DNA of 64,000 nucleotides from Selaginella moellendorffii (taxonomy: Eukaryota; Streptophyta; Lycopodiopsida; Selaginellales; Selaginellaceae). The first letter of the stretch is position 1. Each line of letters starts with the position of its first letter. This document shows, in pieces, positions 24,918-37,300 of the stretch. The notes under the pieces are model-generated. The model had not been told where the DNA came from, ran no database searches, and saw nothing but the letters and a program-made list of their open reading frames with translations. The DNA is taken from the NCBI RefSeq assembly GCF_000143415.4, contig NW_003314438.1, positions 1-64,000 on the forward strand, in the 5' to 3' direction. A program made the position numbers and the translations under genes.

Positions 24918-25322
24918 TATCAGGAATCCCCCAATTCTTGCCATATTCCTGACTCTCGCCGGATTCCTGACCTGTAGACCACATTCCTGACTCCCGAGAC
25001 ACTTCCCTATTCCTGACTCTCAAGACATTCCTGACTCTCGAGACACTTCCCTATTCCTGACTCTCAAGACACTTCCCGATTCCTGAGTCTCGAGCCACAT
25101 TCTTGATATTGATGTGGCGCCTCCTTGACCTCAGCTATATTTAGGCCATCCTCGATCCAAGGGTGGTGGAGCTTCATCAACCTATAGTATATATAGGTTA
25201 GCCTTGTTCCATTTCTCCACAATCTGAATCAACACCAATCTAAGGCCTTTTCTTTGTTTTCACTAGCTTTTTCTCTTTGTCTTTAGCATTTTCCAGTCTT
25301 GATCTTGTTGGGGGTCTTGACA
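24918..25322 (+). repeat. 3' LTR of chromovirus
   Basis: It is 405 bp long, the same as the 5' LTR, with eight transitions between them. The first dinucleotide is TA instead of TG, one of those changes. It is followed by the AAGGA target duplication. Confidence 0.95.
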
Positions 25323-26021
25323 AAGGACCTTGGATCAAAGCCTTAAAACAACATAATGTTTTAATTGTGATTCTACCTCTGTCAAAGCCTTGTAAAATTT
25401 AAGTGAATAATTCCCCAATTTGTTTTTCATAAGGCTGGCTTTAGCTCTCTTTAACCTAGAGTTGAAGACAAGAGTTATAAGTGCCCAATTTTTCTACTTG
25501 TGTATGCCTAAAAAAATTGTGACACACTACTGAAAAATATGTCCTTAAAAATCTAAGTGAGAACTTGCTCAAAAGGAAAGAATTCTAGAGTTGTTGATTA
25601 TGTTTTCCACATCAAACAAACTCCATTCCTTCTTCTTTTGGATTTTTCTCAAGAAATTGCTGATAAAACAATTTAAACTTAAGTTTTTAAACAATGTATG
25701 CTGAATTCTAATTTCAAACTCATCCCATGCTCTGTGGCTTATATGAGGGTTGAAAAACTATCTTTCTTGCATTGTCTGGGCACTAAGCCACTGCAATCAC
25801 AAAATCATTCTCTTTAGCTTCTTATAGTTTGTCACTATTTTGCAAGTAGGGGCGAGAACATGAGTATAGGTAGAAAAAGCCTTACTCATTTTTAGTGATC
25901 ATAGTGGGATAAGCCATCACTCTTTAGTTTGAAAAACAACCAGGAAAAAATTGCTTGTGAATTCCAAACGTGCTCAATACTAGGAATCACAAGTAGATCT
26001 TTTCAATGATTACAAAGGCTC
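25323..26021. other. AT-rich spacer, nothing recognised
   Basis: This continues the decayed sequence interrupted by the chromovirus. There is no reading frame or repeat boundary. Confidence 0.35.
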
Positions 26022-26613
26022 TGAGCCCAAACAATATTGGACAAAAGAACTCTTTTAAAAGACGATCCATTAATGTTAAATATAAAGGGAAAGGGCCTAT
26101 GAACAAGAGTGCACCTCTTTTTCCAATTACTTAAGGATTTTGGGATATTTGGAGTTAAGTGTCCTTGGGTTTGAATAGTACTAGACTGGGTGGCCTCCCG
26201 ATAAGTCCAAATTCAGGAGCTTACATTTAGTATCGAAGTGGGTCTCGAGTCCAACTCTATTAGTTGGCTTAAAAGAATCACACCATATGTTGAGACTGAC
26301 ATTTAATAAGTCCAATTTGCCTCCAATTGGGCTTGACTCAAGGGGTAGGGTGTCAAGAGAGTTGCGGCTTTTAACTTTCGTTCACGAGGGCATGAACTTG
26401 CAGAAAAGTGTGATGGATTGTAAGCAACCAAAGAGAACAACTTAAGTGACGATCCATTGAAGTTTAAATATAGAAGGAAAAGGCCCATGAAAAAAAATGC
26501 ACCTCCTTTTTCAATGAGTTAAGGGTCTTGGAATATTTGGGGTTAACTGTCCTTGGGTCTGAATAGTACTGTGCTAGGTGACCTCTTGGGAAGTCCAAAT
26601 TCAAAAGCTTACA
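26022..26613 (+). mobile_element. Cassandra-like TRIM retrotransposon carrying 5S rRNA sequence
   Basis: Two collinear copies of about 204 bp (26022-26225 and 26409-26613) both begin TG and end CTTACA, so they read as LTRs of a 592-bp element. Each holds a segment (around 26153 and 26537) that matches the 3' half of plant 5S rRNA: agttaagtgtccttggg, gaatagtactag, ctgggtggcctcc, aagtcc. Directly after the first LTR, tttagtatcgaagtggg resembles the initiator-tRNA primer site tggtatcagag. 5S sequence inside LTRs is the defining trait of Cassandra TRIM elements, which have no genes and rely on other retrotransposons. Target duplications are not clear, so the copy is old. Confidence 0.75.
26130..26205 (+). 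ncRNA. 5S rRNA-derived segment in LTR 1
   Basis: The segment covers the internal control region half of 5S rRNA, with about four fifths of positions matching across 58 bases of the 3' half from memory of the plant consensus. The 5' half is much weaker. It is part of the TRIM LTR and not a functional 5S gene. A second copy lies near 26515-26598. Confidence 0.6.
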
Positions 26614-27009
26614 CAATTAAATAAAAATGAGAATGTAAAAAAAGAGAAGAGAAAAGAGAAGAATGATGAGAATAGATATAGAAGAGAACTCAACCTCAAA
26701 CCTTAAAAGCGTGAGTAAGGATAAACATATGTCATTCTCTCAATTCTACTTTCAACAAATAGTCATAGATAGAAGAAAAATTGGTTAATTCAATGCAAAT
26801 GTATACAACAGTGAGTGGGGGTTGTTTTCCAGCACGTCTAAATGCTACTTATATACTACATGATTTTATAACTATTTCTAACTGTTTCGCACTTGTTTAT
26901 AACGAGCGCTGTCTAGGTCGGGTCTTTCTTCTTTGAATGCTTAAACTTAAGCATAACTCCATTTCATCTAAACTTTCTTTTTTTACTCCGCTTGGGATGA
27001 TATGTAAGA

Positions 27010-28010
27010 TAAAATATTTACCTCTTCATCACTCCTTAAGTAGTTCAATATTGGATTAATTTTGAATTTATTAAGAAAAAGTGTGGCATGAGCTTGCCCA
27101 TGTTGTGAATGAAAGTTAGTGGTGTTAAGTATTGTAAATCTCTATCAATAGAGTGTGGCATTTATGTTGCATTTTATTAATTGAGTTGGCACTTAGTACT
27201 TACATAAATCTTTGTAGTAATAACATGGGTGTTACTTATGATGTCACTCAATTGATGATCAAGTAATTGTGATACTTATATTATATTCATGTGGTTGTGA
27301 GCAATATATTTTACAAAGTTACTTGGTCAAATGATAATCAACTCTAAAATGGTTGATAATGACTAGTCTAATTGCATGAAGTAGCATTGTAATAACCTTT
27401 GACTAGATTCTCAAGAGTGATTCATTTTATGCTTAGCTTAAGTTTATACCTTGGTTCCTTAAGAATTGCCTATTGAGTTTTGAGAAGGTTATAAGATCTT
27501 GAAGATGATTAAAGAAGAGTATAAATGCAATATGGATATTTGAAGATGTGGTCTTTATGATCAAGTTTTGGCTTGTCTTTATTGGATACTAGTTATATGA
27601 GCATGATGTTTGATGCTTAAGCATATTGTTAGATCATGAAAATTTATGTTAAAATGAACTGATGAGAATTTGTAAGTAGGAGGAAGTTGGTTGAGTCTTG
27701 AGAATTTGTATTTTTAAATTGAGAGTCATTTTTTCTCCAAAATGGAATTTTTCACAAATTTCTTAGACTTTTTCTAATGGTTGATTTATTGATCATTTTG
27801 CTTGAAAACCATTTTATTTTTATGAGCCATTGCAAACTAGTGAAGAAGTTAAAGTTGACTTTAATTACTTTAGACCTTAGTAAGTAGTTTGTATGATGCA
27901 CCCAAAAAGGATATTAACTTTTGAGGTTAAAGCAATTGAGTTGGATAGAGTCTAGTGTTAGAGTAAAAAAGTGGTTATTATGTTTTTCTAGAAAACTTAA
28001 ATGCTCTAGG
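27010..28010. repeat. Dispersed non-coding repeat (family 4), copy 1
   Basis: It is collinear with 57310-58358 plus 61744-61900, with shared anchors such as gagttggcactt and gatgatcaagt. That second copy is split by a younger LTR element. No coding capacity was found and its class is unknown. Confidence 0.6.
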
Positions 28011-29291
28011 AAATAACTTTGAGCATCTTTATCACTCATAATGCATTTTTTAGCAAAGGCATTAACATAGTGTATAAAGTCCCCACACTACTTTAACTGT
28101 TGCAACTCTATGTGAAGTCTGAAAAGATCATTTGGCATGTGTTCCTTATAGATACATGACTGCATTTTAGTTCAACTTCTAATTTATTCTTTTTCAATGC
28201 ACACTTGATGCCACTATATTTTGGAATGATTAGTGAGAAATGATTGCACACATGCAACTTTTTTATGATCATCTACATCTACTTCTATATAATAATTTTC
28301 CATAGTGTAGACCCATTCTACTAAAATCTGATAGTCTTACATACCTCTGAAATTTGGTGGTTTCAGGGGCTTGAACTTTGAAACTCGTGCAATCAAGGGT
28401 GATGTAGAACTTCATTATCTTTAGAATTTGAAGAAGTTTAGTTGTCTTTGCTTCTTTTTTCCTTTTTTTATTCTCCTTTAGTTTATGAATTTACTTTCAC
28501 AAATTTTTAATATCAATATCTTGAGCTATATATTGTAGTGTAGCCTCTGGCCCAATATTTTCCTCTTTTAACTAATCCTCAACCTCTTTTGCAACATCTC
28601 TAACAAAACTTTCTTCCTTTTTTTTGCTTATCTAGAAGTTTCAGTGTCATTAGCACAATTCCATTCTCCCATCCCACTAGCTACATGCATATCATCTATC
28701 AGTAAACAAATATGTATACAACAAGTTTAAGAAATGGTGCAATTTAATTAATCCTATACAGGTCATTTTAAATCTATTATAAAAGTCTTTGCATATGCAA
28801 TTAAAGTCAGTTAAAATTTGGATAAGAATCCCTAGGACAATTCCTCTAATACAAAATATAGCACACTTGAATTTGGAGCTGAACTTTAAGCTCGTTACTC
28901 TAAAAAACAAGGGTTCAATACACACTAAAAATCCCCTACAAACATCAACTTTCCATATCAAAAACGATGTCAAATGGTATCTAGCACAATTTTGATATAC
29001 TAATTGCCTAATGTGAGAAGATGGGTACCCCACCAACTAAAGTATCATGGGCTTAGGCCCAAGCCAAATGTAGAACAACAAGCAACATAACCTAATAATG
29101 TCTCAATTCGTCAATCATACTTTTAACCACTATCCCTATTGTATATTTAAAATTTAAAACCCTTTATAGCCCATGTTATTTAATAATTAACTTGCATTAG
29201 AGCTATTATTTTACTAAAAACTCATAATAATAATAATTTTATTTCTCTCACTCACTTAAGAAAACAAAAACATAAATAATTAAATTGAATA
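28010..29291. other. Non-coding spacer with an old repeat fragment
   Basis: From 28770 to 29170 the sequence resembles 1350-1660 (shared gggtaccccac block and aaaaccctttata). The rest shows nothing recognisable. Confidence 0.4.
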
Positions 29292-30188
29292 TTAATTTAA
29301 ACATTTAGGATGATTATTAGTATTTGTAGTCCACCAAACTTTATTTGGTATTGCTGCTTCATAGATTACTAAATTACAATCATTTTGAATAGTGAGAAAT
29401 GTAAAAAATAAACAATTTTTTTTTGAGAAACAATTTGTATTTGTAGACCAAATAACTTTCTTAGATTTGGTATATATCACAAGATTACCATCATTTTGAA
29501 GTTTAAGATAACACATATAAAGGCTTTCCAAAAATGGTTTTGAACTCCATAATAACTGCTTTCCAGAATATAATCCAATAACACAATTTGATTGTAAAAG
29601 AAGAATATTTTTACCATTTGGAGATGTTAGAAATTCACCAGAAAATAAAATATTATTTAAAAATCCAGCACTTAAAGTTGATGTGGCAATATGACAATAT
29701 TTGTTGTATGGGATTTGAGTTTGTAAGACATTACTATAAAGAGTTAATATATCTGTATTGTTCCACCAGTAAAATACATTATATGTAAGTTCATAATGTT
29801 TACTTGTTATTCTAGCATAATTAGAACGTCTATGTTGAATTTCACTTTTCTATTTATTCAATAGATATAATAAACCATTTTTTAATGCAAGACCATTAAT
29901 TCTAGTGTTTGTATCTCGACCTATAGAACAATAAGGAGGATTACCATCCATGCGATGAACACTTACAAGTGCTGATCCTCTTCCAAAATCTATAGCTATA
30001 GCATCATTATAATTTTGGAAATAACTACGAGATGTATTTATATTTTTAGTTAAAGAATCAAAACCATATTCAAAAACTTTATTCATTTCTCTTTTAGATA
30101 ATGTGTTATTGTTACCCCATGCTCTCTCAGCATCTGCATTTGAGTGTAGAAGAAAATAGAGCAATAATAATAATAGTTTTAAAATCAT
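29292..30188 (-). pseudogene. Secreted GNA-type (B-lectin) protein with one in-frame stop
   Basis: On the reverse strand one frame runs 299 codons from ATG 30188 to TAA 29292, broken only by a TAG at 29850-29852. The N-terminus is a signal peptide (MILKLLLLLLYFLLHSNADA). Residues ~20-112 are an unrecognised domain. After the stop the frame continues into a bulb-type mannose-binding lectin domain with LQNDGNLVIY, VIWSTNTN, IQNDCNLVIY and VWWTTNTN; these match the QxDxNxVxY sugar-binding motif and its WxxxT partner, although the first residue pair is altered in places. The gene is about three quarters AT, far above the PPR gene, and its codons prefer TTA, AAT and ATA. It could be a pseudogene, or a read-through or sequencing issue. 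Foreign origin is possible but unproven. Confidence 0.65.
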
Positions 30189-30189
30189 T

Positions 30190-33100
30190 TAATAAAATTA
30201 AAATTTAAAATATAAACACACTTGATAGACTTTAAATATAATTAAGGATTAATTTTAAAATAACTTTGAACTAAAATTTTACTATAAATAAAATTTTAAA
30301 AGATGTAATTTCTCTTTAAATATAACAAATAAGTTACACATACTTTTGACCTTTATAGATATATTTTATAATATACCTTAATAAATAAAAAGTTAAATTA
30401 TATACTATTAAATAGTAATACTGAAATATAAAAAGTGTTAAGAAAGTTACTTTTGTTTTAGTGTAATAAATAATACTAAAAACTTTAGAAAAAATATACT
30501 CTTTATTAACTTTTTATTCTAAGTGTAATATAACTATTTATATTTAAATTTTTAATTTTTTTTTAGTTTTATTATCCTACACATATATTATACATTACTG
30601 CCAACTAGTGACTTAAGAGAAATCATTAATTCAATATTCCTAGATTAGAATTTTAATATGGCTAATTTTAATCTAGGGCTATGGGTGGGGTTTCATATGT
30701 CCCCCCCAAAATTTATCCTAGTGCCTGACATCCGTAGAACAAATTAAAAACTAATAAAATAATTTCATTTTTAAAATGGTAATTATTATTTATAAAAGTA
30801 GCTGAGTTGGCAAAAAAAACATTAATGATCTGGCATTTTAAAGGGGGTTTTAAGTTTTAGGGGGGGGCATGGGGGATAGGTGCAGGACGGACCCGCCTTA
30901 TGTAATGCAGACTCCTAGGATTGCTCAAAAGGACCCCAAGTTTCTAGTGCATCCCTGCCTTGATCCTGGATTCCCTTCTCATTGCCAAGGTCTTTGGAGA
31001 CCTATGATGATAGTCTAGTGATCCAGCCCAGCTTCCATAAATACAAAGCTAGTGTCACTTCAATCCCCCATGTTGTGCATACCAAAGGATCAAAGTGTTC
31101 TAGAACACCATACTATGGTGAAAATGCTATTTTTCTATGTTTGTTCTTACTATGTTATAATGATCTTTGCAGGATAATAGAGGCAAACTAGCAATCTCTT
31201 GGTTATAACTTTTGATATGACCTAGCCATTTGCAATGAGAATTCATGTCATTGAAGTTGAGAGCAATGCTGTGGTGATCAAAATCATGGATGTGTAGCTT
31301 TGGAGGAATTCTTTGACCTGCTAAAGTATAAATTACAATAGCTTTTTCAGTTTGGAAGCTTCAATCTAATCATATTTCAGTATTAGTAGCCAGATAATAA
31401 AAAGAATAGCAAAGTTCAACTCATGATCATTGGTAATATGGTGATTTCTTTATGCTCTTCTCACTTGTTCTCAACAACACCTAGATCAACTACATTGCCA
31501 CTTTGCAAAGAATTCTGATGCATCATTTCTATCTTCAAATCTGTAAAAGGATTATACTCAAGCAAAGGTGCATTGTTGCTAGATTGGATTGCTCATTTGA
31601 AGTGTCTTTAAACTGGCTAGACTTGCATTATAAGCTTGAGAATAGATGAGTAAAGTTCAAGGAGCCCTAATTCGGTTTGGAGATGCAATATGCAATTCAT
31701 TTAAGTCAAGTGACTGCTAATTAGACAAATTGCTGGAAATCCCTTATGAAGTTTTCTCCAGTATAACACTCTAGAACTTACAAGCAATCCAAGATGTTTG
31801 TCTCATGTATGGGAGCAATAAATCAAGCCCAATGATGCCAGTGTAATTGATATCATCTTCTCAGAGTTTTGCTAATTATGGCAGTAAACAAAAACCACAT
31901 TTGAGAAATATTCCACTATAAGAATATTCAAGGGTGGAGGGATATTCTAGGGTATATTTCCCTCACTTGTTAGGGTTTATTGAGTTTAAATATGTTTCAC
32001 TCCAAACATCTAGCAAGTTCCATTGAGAAGGATTGTTTCTAGCCAATCCTTCTCAATAATTTCTTACTTCTTCAGGCTTGGAGTGATTTTTGGAGGAATT
32101 TATATAAATCCTTACTTTTTAGCAATGTAGCATGTGGTAAAGAAGTCTCTAGGATGTCAAGCTGTATTATAAAGGATTCCAAATATACATTGGTTGGAAG
32201 CATGGTTGACTATATGAAACATTAGTTTCATCTTTTAAGCTATATTGGTCCTTATTTTGCATCTAACTCCATACTTTATTGGTTGATGGAGCACTTTTAT
32301 CCTCACATTAGGCTACCAATATGCTTAAATTTCATTTGGCTCTATTTTATATAGTTTCTATTCCCAGATATTCTAGATGTATTCACTATATCTCTCTTAC
32401 TTTTACAATTGGAATGCAATAGGCTTGAAATCCCAGCTATAGACAATTATTGTTTACAGAGTGTCTTAAGAGGCCTTGAAGAGGTTATCTAGACTTTTAT
32501 GTTGGAGCAGTGGAAAGCAATAAACCTACAAAAGAATAGTTTTTTTTGGAAATATCAATCATATCCCAATTGTATAAACACTTGATTGTGATCCTGGAAC
32601 ACCTCTGTAAGCTTAAGACTTGGAGCTTATTAAATTCTTGTGTACATTAGCTCTACTCAAAGCCAACCAAGGGTAACGATGACTAAACTGTTCTAAAACC
32701 TTGTCAGCATGTGAAAGGTAAATTCTATGGTAAGGGCTACTTTTTTAGATCCTTTGAGTTTCATATAAGTTGAGAATTTTAAGGTTGCAACAAACTTTAT
32801 AGATTGCTCTTGCAAAGCCCCCAAAACATGAGTGATCTTAGCTGTCAGCCAAAATCTATGATCATCATCAAGAGTTGTGACTCTAACCCTATGCAGTGGC
32901 ATGACATGCCATGTGGACTTCTCATGAAGAGAAGTGCATATATCTCCAACACTCTCTCACTCAATCTGATAAAAAAGCATACTGGAAATCACTTCCTCAT
33001 CCCATCCAAGCTTGGGTCAAGTGACACCTCACAACGGCCTCTCTCTGATCACACCAAACAAGCTGTGATCTACACCTAAAGAATAGGAAAGAATATACCT

Positions 33101-33634
33101 AAAAAGATAATCATGCTGCCCTAAAATACTAGCACCTAGATTCTAGAACACCATTCTAGACAATATGATTAATCATGTTTTACATTTACTCAAACTTATG
33201 ATCATAATTAGGATGGAATTCAAATTGGAGAGATGGCATTTAGTATAGTTAAATCTACACTGAACTTGGATGGAACAATATCCAAAGACTTCTTTCCAAT
33301 GTAAATAATATAAATGTGAAAGCACAGAATCTTGGAGCTAGAGAATAAAAGTGGGAAGGCAAGTTTAGGCTTAACCTCACCCCACCCTTTCTACATCTAA
33401 TAATGTTTCTTGGAGTGTGACTTGAGTTGTGCATTTTTTCTGTGTGGTTTGGACTGGATTGTGCTTGTGTCCAAGATTCTCTTGTTTCAATAGGAATTGT
33501 GTTTCTTAATAGTGTAGTGTCCAAGTACTTTGGATTGAGTGTGTTTGGAGATCCCATATTGGCATGCTACAAGGCTAAGTCATGTCTGCATGAAAACAAT
33601 CTCTAATTTTTGTTTTAATCTCAAGATCCTCAAC
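30190..33634. other. AT-rich intergenic DNA, no gene recognised
   Basis: 30190-30660 is extremely AT-rich upstream sequence of the lectin gene. 32230-32400 is a weak fragment of the family-2 LTR (shared cattaggctaccaatatgct and catttggctctatttt). The remaining short frames (for example 32804-33079 plus and 33255-33557 minus) show no conserved features. Confidence 0.35.
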
Positions 33635-33728
33635 TGTCATGAATATGATTGTGTGTATCAAAAGTTATTTGTCAATGAGTTCTTTCGGATATTCTTTCCT
33701 GATTGCTATGACGGTAGTAAGTCAATAT
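33635..33728 (+). repeat. Family-2 LTR, left piece
   Basis: It begins TGTCATGAATATGA and matches the solo LTR at 51842-51936. It ends at the ATAT target site (33725-33728) where the 13-kb transposon entered. The LTR resumes at 46708. Confidence 0.8.
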
Positions 33729-33752
33729 AAGCTCTATTTCGTTAAAGTGGGA
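33729..33752 (+). repeat. Left terminal inverted repeat
   Basis: These 24 bp are identical to the reverse complement of 46684-46707. The similarity stops immediately inside. Confidence 0.92.
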
Positions 33753-34344
33753 TTTATTCAGTAAAATGGGACTAGGTACAAATTTTCAAGTATTTGAAAA
33801 TGACGTGAAATTATATGTTTTTTGTCCAGGGGCTAGACATATCTGGGGCATGGTGACTAGCGCGGTGACTTTGTGTCCAGACTAAGTCCATCTGGTTGTA
33901 TAATAAATCTCATTGTCAAGGTGAACAAGCCGAATCTAAAGCTAAAGAAGAGCGATGGCATGCGCGCACACACTATTTGTTTGTTCATTGAGCGTGTGGT
34001 GAGCTTTCCAAGATGAACGTCATTCCTATTAGCCAGACATATAACTTAATGGTGAGAACATTTAGATATTATTCAATGTTATCTTTTCCTAACGAATCTA
34101 ATTGTGAAGGTGTAGCAAGAGGCATTGCTAGTCTGGAGAAGTCATTTAACTCATTTGACCCTTAGTGTATTTTCATGAAACTAAATAACATTCATATTAT
34201 TAAGGAATTTCTCTAGTACCTTTTTTTTACGACATAGAGGCTTGCATTTCTTTCAAAGGTGATTTAGTAAAAGGCCTGAGGACACATGCCATTCTATTTC
34301 TCAGACCAGTATTAAGATATACTAGTGCAAAGGGCCACATGCCA

Positions 34345-37300
34345 TCACGCCTCCTCTGATTCAGATTCGGATTGTTCACCTTGAAATAAAATACATTAGA
34401 AACTTAGTAAAGGAATATTAAATCTCACCTTGAACCCGGGTTATGAATGCTCTTGCTGCATCTCTTGCATGGTCTGGCAAGGTGATGGTGGCACTCTGCT
34501 TCCGCATCCAACCATGCACAACATTATCCACCGATATGCTCATGCTGGGATCCCTTGGATTCAGCACCCATCTCTTTTCTAGGCAATCCTTCGTATATCC
34601 GGAACTTGGCTTGAACCACTCCACAGTTACATTGAAGGAGTTAGTTTCCACGTCCTCCTCTGCATCAGTGATGCAGCGCCCCACCCATATCATTTGTTTT
34701 TTATTACTGGGTCTGACAAGCACGACCATTCCTTTGCAGACTTGTACTGGATTGAATGCTGAATCCGGCTTCTTGTTCCTCGGCCCACAATAGTGATCCT
34801 CAACATCGTTATCTGTCACTGCATTTCCAGAGGACATTGTTCCGCTACTATCTGGTGCTCTGGGTTCTGGCCAAAAGGACTCTTCCAATTCTTCATATAC
34901 AACCGGCCCATTTTGGATAGCAGATATAATCTTCTCCCAGTATTCGAGCAAAGGCTTGCACCTCTTAAAATAGGATTCTCCACCAAACACCAACCCCCTC
35001 TTCCAGAAGGCAATATGCTGTCTAATCCCGGCCACTATACTTTCCTGGTCTTTGAGTCCATCCGGGTGCATCGGCCGTGGGGAACCCTGAGGAATCATAG
35101 GTTCCCCAGTTATGGGATCTCTCTTGAAGAGTTCAATGCCGTCCACTGGCAGCCACACTGTGTCCCATTCTCTCATCTTGTACCTCATCACTGGAGCACC
35201 GTCACGCATGCTGAAATGAAACTGAAGAGGCTTGGAGTGGCCAATCAGCGTTTCGGATCCGTCCCTGATGTAGCCTCTTACAAACCCCTTAAAGTCTGGA
35301 ACCTCTGTCACAAGTGCAGCTTCAACAGTGCCTTTGATGCAATTTTGGAATTCATCGTAGAGTTGTGGGAGGGTGAGGACATTGGATCGCCGGAGGGACT
35401 CTGCCAGGTGACTGAACATGGCATCGACGTCTTCATGAGTGTGCCCAACCATGAGAAAGCCAAGTGTAACCGTTTCAAATATGCCTTTGGCAACAAGCAT
35501 CGCCAAGTACGCGAAGACGTACATGTTTTTGTTCTCACTGCCAGCATTGTCTGTTTGGAGCAGAAGATGGGGTGGAAGGCCACATCGGCCGCAAGAACTT
35601 CCTTGAGATTCTGCTTCGTTTGGATGAGGCTGTGCATTCACCGGGCGACCAGCCTCGTCGGAATGGCATGAGGCCTCACGTGATAACCCTACAATCTGAC
35701 GGCCAACATATTCACTGGGATGGCATGGGGCCCCACGCGATACTGCAAGCCTTTGCTCCTCCTCCAGCTAAACCCTGTATGGGGTTCGATCGACAAGGGC
35801 CTTATGCAAGGGTTGGCCGTTCAGCTCAGTCTGCGCACTTTGCAGAGACCTTAAGTGTTTTGCTAGGGACGCAATCATCATGTTTGCACCCCCGCCACCC
35901 CATAGAGGTACAAAGAAGTTCCTATAGTTCTGGGCACCATGCCCATGAGCGATTATGCCAAACAGAGACACAGGCAGCTGCATGGATGAAGAGATTGCCT
36001 TGGGGGCAGGATTGAGTCGAGGTAAGCACGTCTTTTTCTGGTCCATTTTGTCGTGGATGATGCAGAGGTAAGAGTCAGGTCTCTCCATGGAGAGAATCCT
36101 GTTATGATAATATGCAGTCCTGCAGCTTCTCTGCTCGATGTTGTGGTCGAGCCGCCTTCTAACCAACGTCTCTCGCTCTTGAGCGCTGCAAGAATTCTTC
36201 GACAAAGCCATTTTGATAGCAGTGCACTCGTCACACTTTGAAAAGCTGGAGTACTTTCCTATACTCACATCCCTGAACCTGTTGCTCCACAATCTACTAA
36301 ATCTAGATTGGCTCAGCTTCCTGTAGCCATTACTCTGGAGTTCCCGATTCACATCTTCCAATATGGCCCCCTTGGTATACATGGAAGGGAGAACTCGTTG
36401 GGTGTCTCGTGTTCCATCTTCCAAGAGGTGGGTTTTATGTGGTTGCTGCTCGCTACATGTCTCGACAAACCTCTTGAAGATTGCCTCTCCATATACAACA
36501 TGACCCCTAGTTTTGTGCGTACCGTCGTTCCCATGGACTGCCTGTTGAACCCTTTGTTCCTCGAACTCAGTTTTGATTCTGTAGAATGTGGTTCGAGGGA
36601 CTCCATAAATGATTCTCCATGCCTTCATGTAGACCAAACCCCTCTGGAAGACCATGCCCCCCACCTGATGTTCTGAAGCATCAACAGATGACCGTAATGC
36701 CTCATACACAAAATTGCGAGCTGCCTTCCAGGACAATGTCTTGTATCTTGCTCTCTCCTCTTCAATAGCATCCCAATCAGCATGTTGACAGCACCTCCTC
36801 TTGCAACAAGCAACTGTCGAGACCATTCGAACCTCCATCGCCATTTTCTGCCTTTTCGGTTCGTTGCTCAGATCCCTTTGGCTGCGCTGTAGGAAGGTGT
36901 ACTTTCTTTTCCCATGAAGAGATGTTCTGTCATCAGTTGTAGTGGTGTTTGATTGTGAATCCTTCACATTCTCAAACACTAAATGCCTCAATTTCCACCG
37001 CACAATGCTTCCAATAGTCAGACTGTTTTCTTCTGTGTCAACAACCTCTAAAATTGCAACTCCAATATCATCCCAGCCCAATTCTTGATTAGCAACCGCA
37101 TCTCTTGGATCGACAACTGTGGCTAAGCCCTCAGCTACCACCTCCCCCTCGGGGTTGTTTAGAAACACCTTTGCCTGAATCCATGTAGCACGGTTCTTAA
37201 GATCCACAAAGGGAACATGCGTCGCACTTGTGCTGTCCCCAACATCTGCTTTCTTCTGCAGATTTTTCAAGGCAACAACAACATTTACCCCGACGACCAT

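Larger units (their letters stand above)
19726..25322 (+). mobile_element. Ty3/gypsy chromovirus, complete ends, broken genes
   Basis: Two 405-bp LTRs (19726-20130 and 24918-25322) bound 5,597 bp, flanked by the 5-bp target duplication AAGGA (19721-19725 and 25323-25327). The LTRs differ at eight positions, all transitions, about 2 percent, so insertion was fairly recent. The polypurine tract gaggaggggg lies just before the right LTR. Between them run gag, protease, reverse transcriptase, RNase H, integrase and a C-terminal chromodomain in that order, which defines a chromovirus. At least three in-frame stops, a gag/protease frame break and two deletions in pol (near 22590 and 23150) make this copy unable to produce its proteins. 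Confidence 0.95.

Noticed and set aside
30680-30890. Possible MITE with poly-C/poly-G ends (ccccccc at 30700 and ggggggg at 30860)
   Set aside because: The complementarity is mostly homopolymer, and no target duplication could be read.
32693-33557. Small frames on both strands (69-100 codons) taken as possible genes
   Set aside because: No conserved motif, start context or codon signal; the frames overlap one another.
35572-36241. Plus-strand frames antisense to the transposase gene
   Set aside because: They are shadows of the well-supported minus-strand exons and show no domains.
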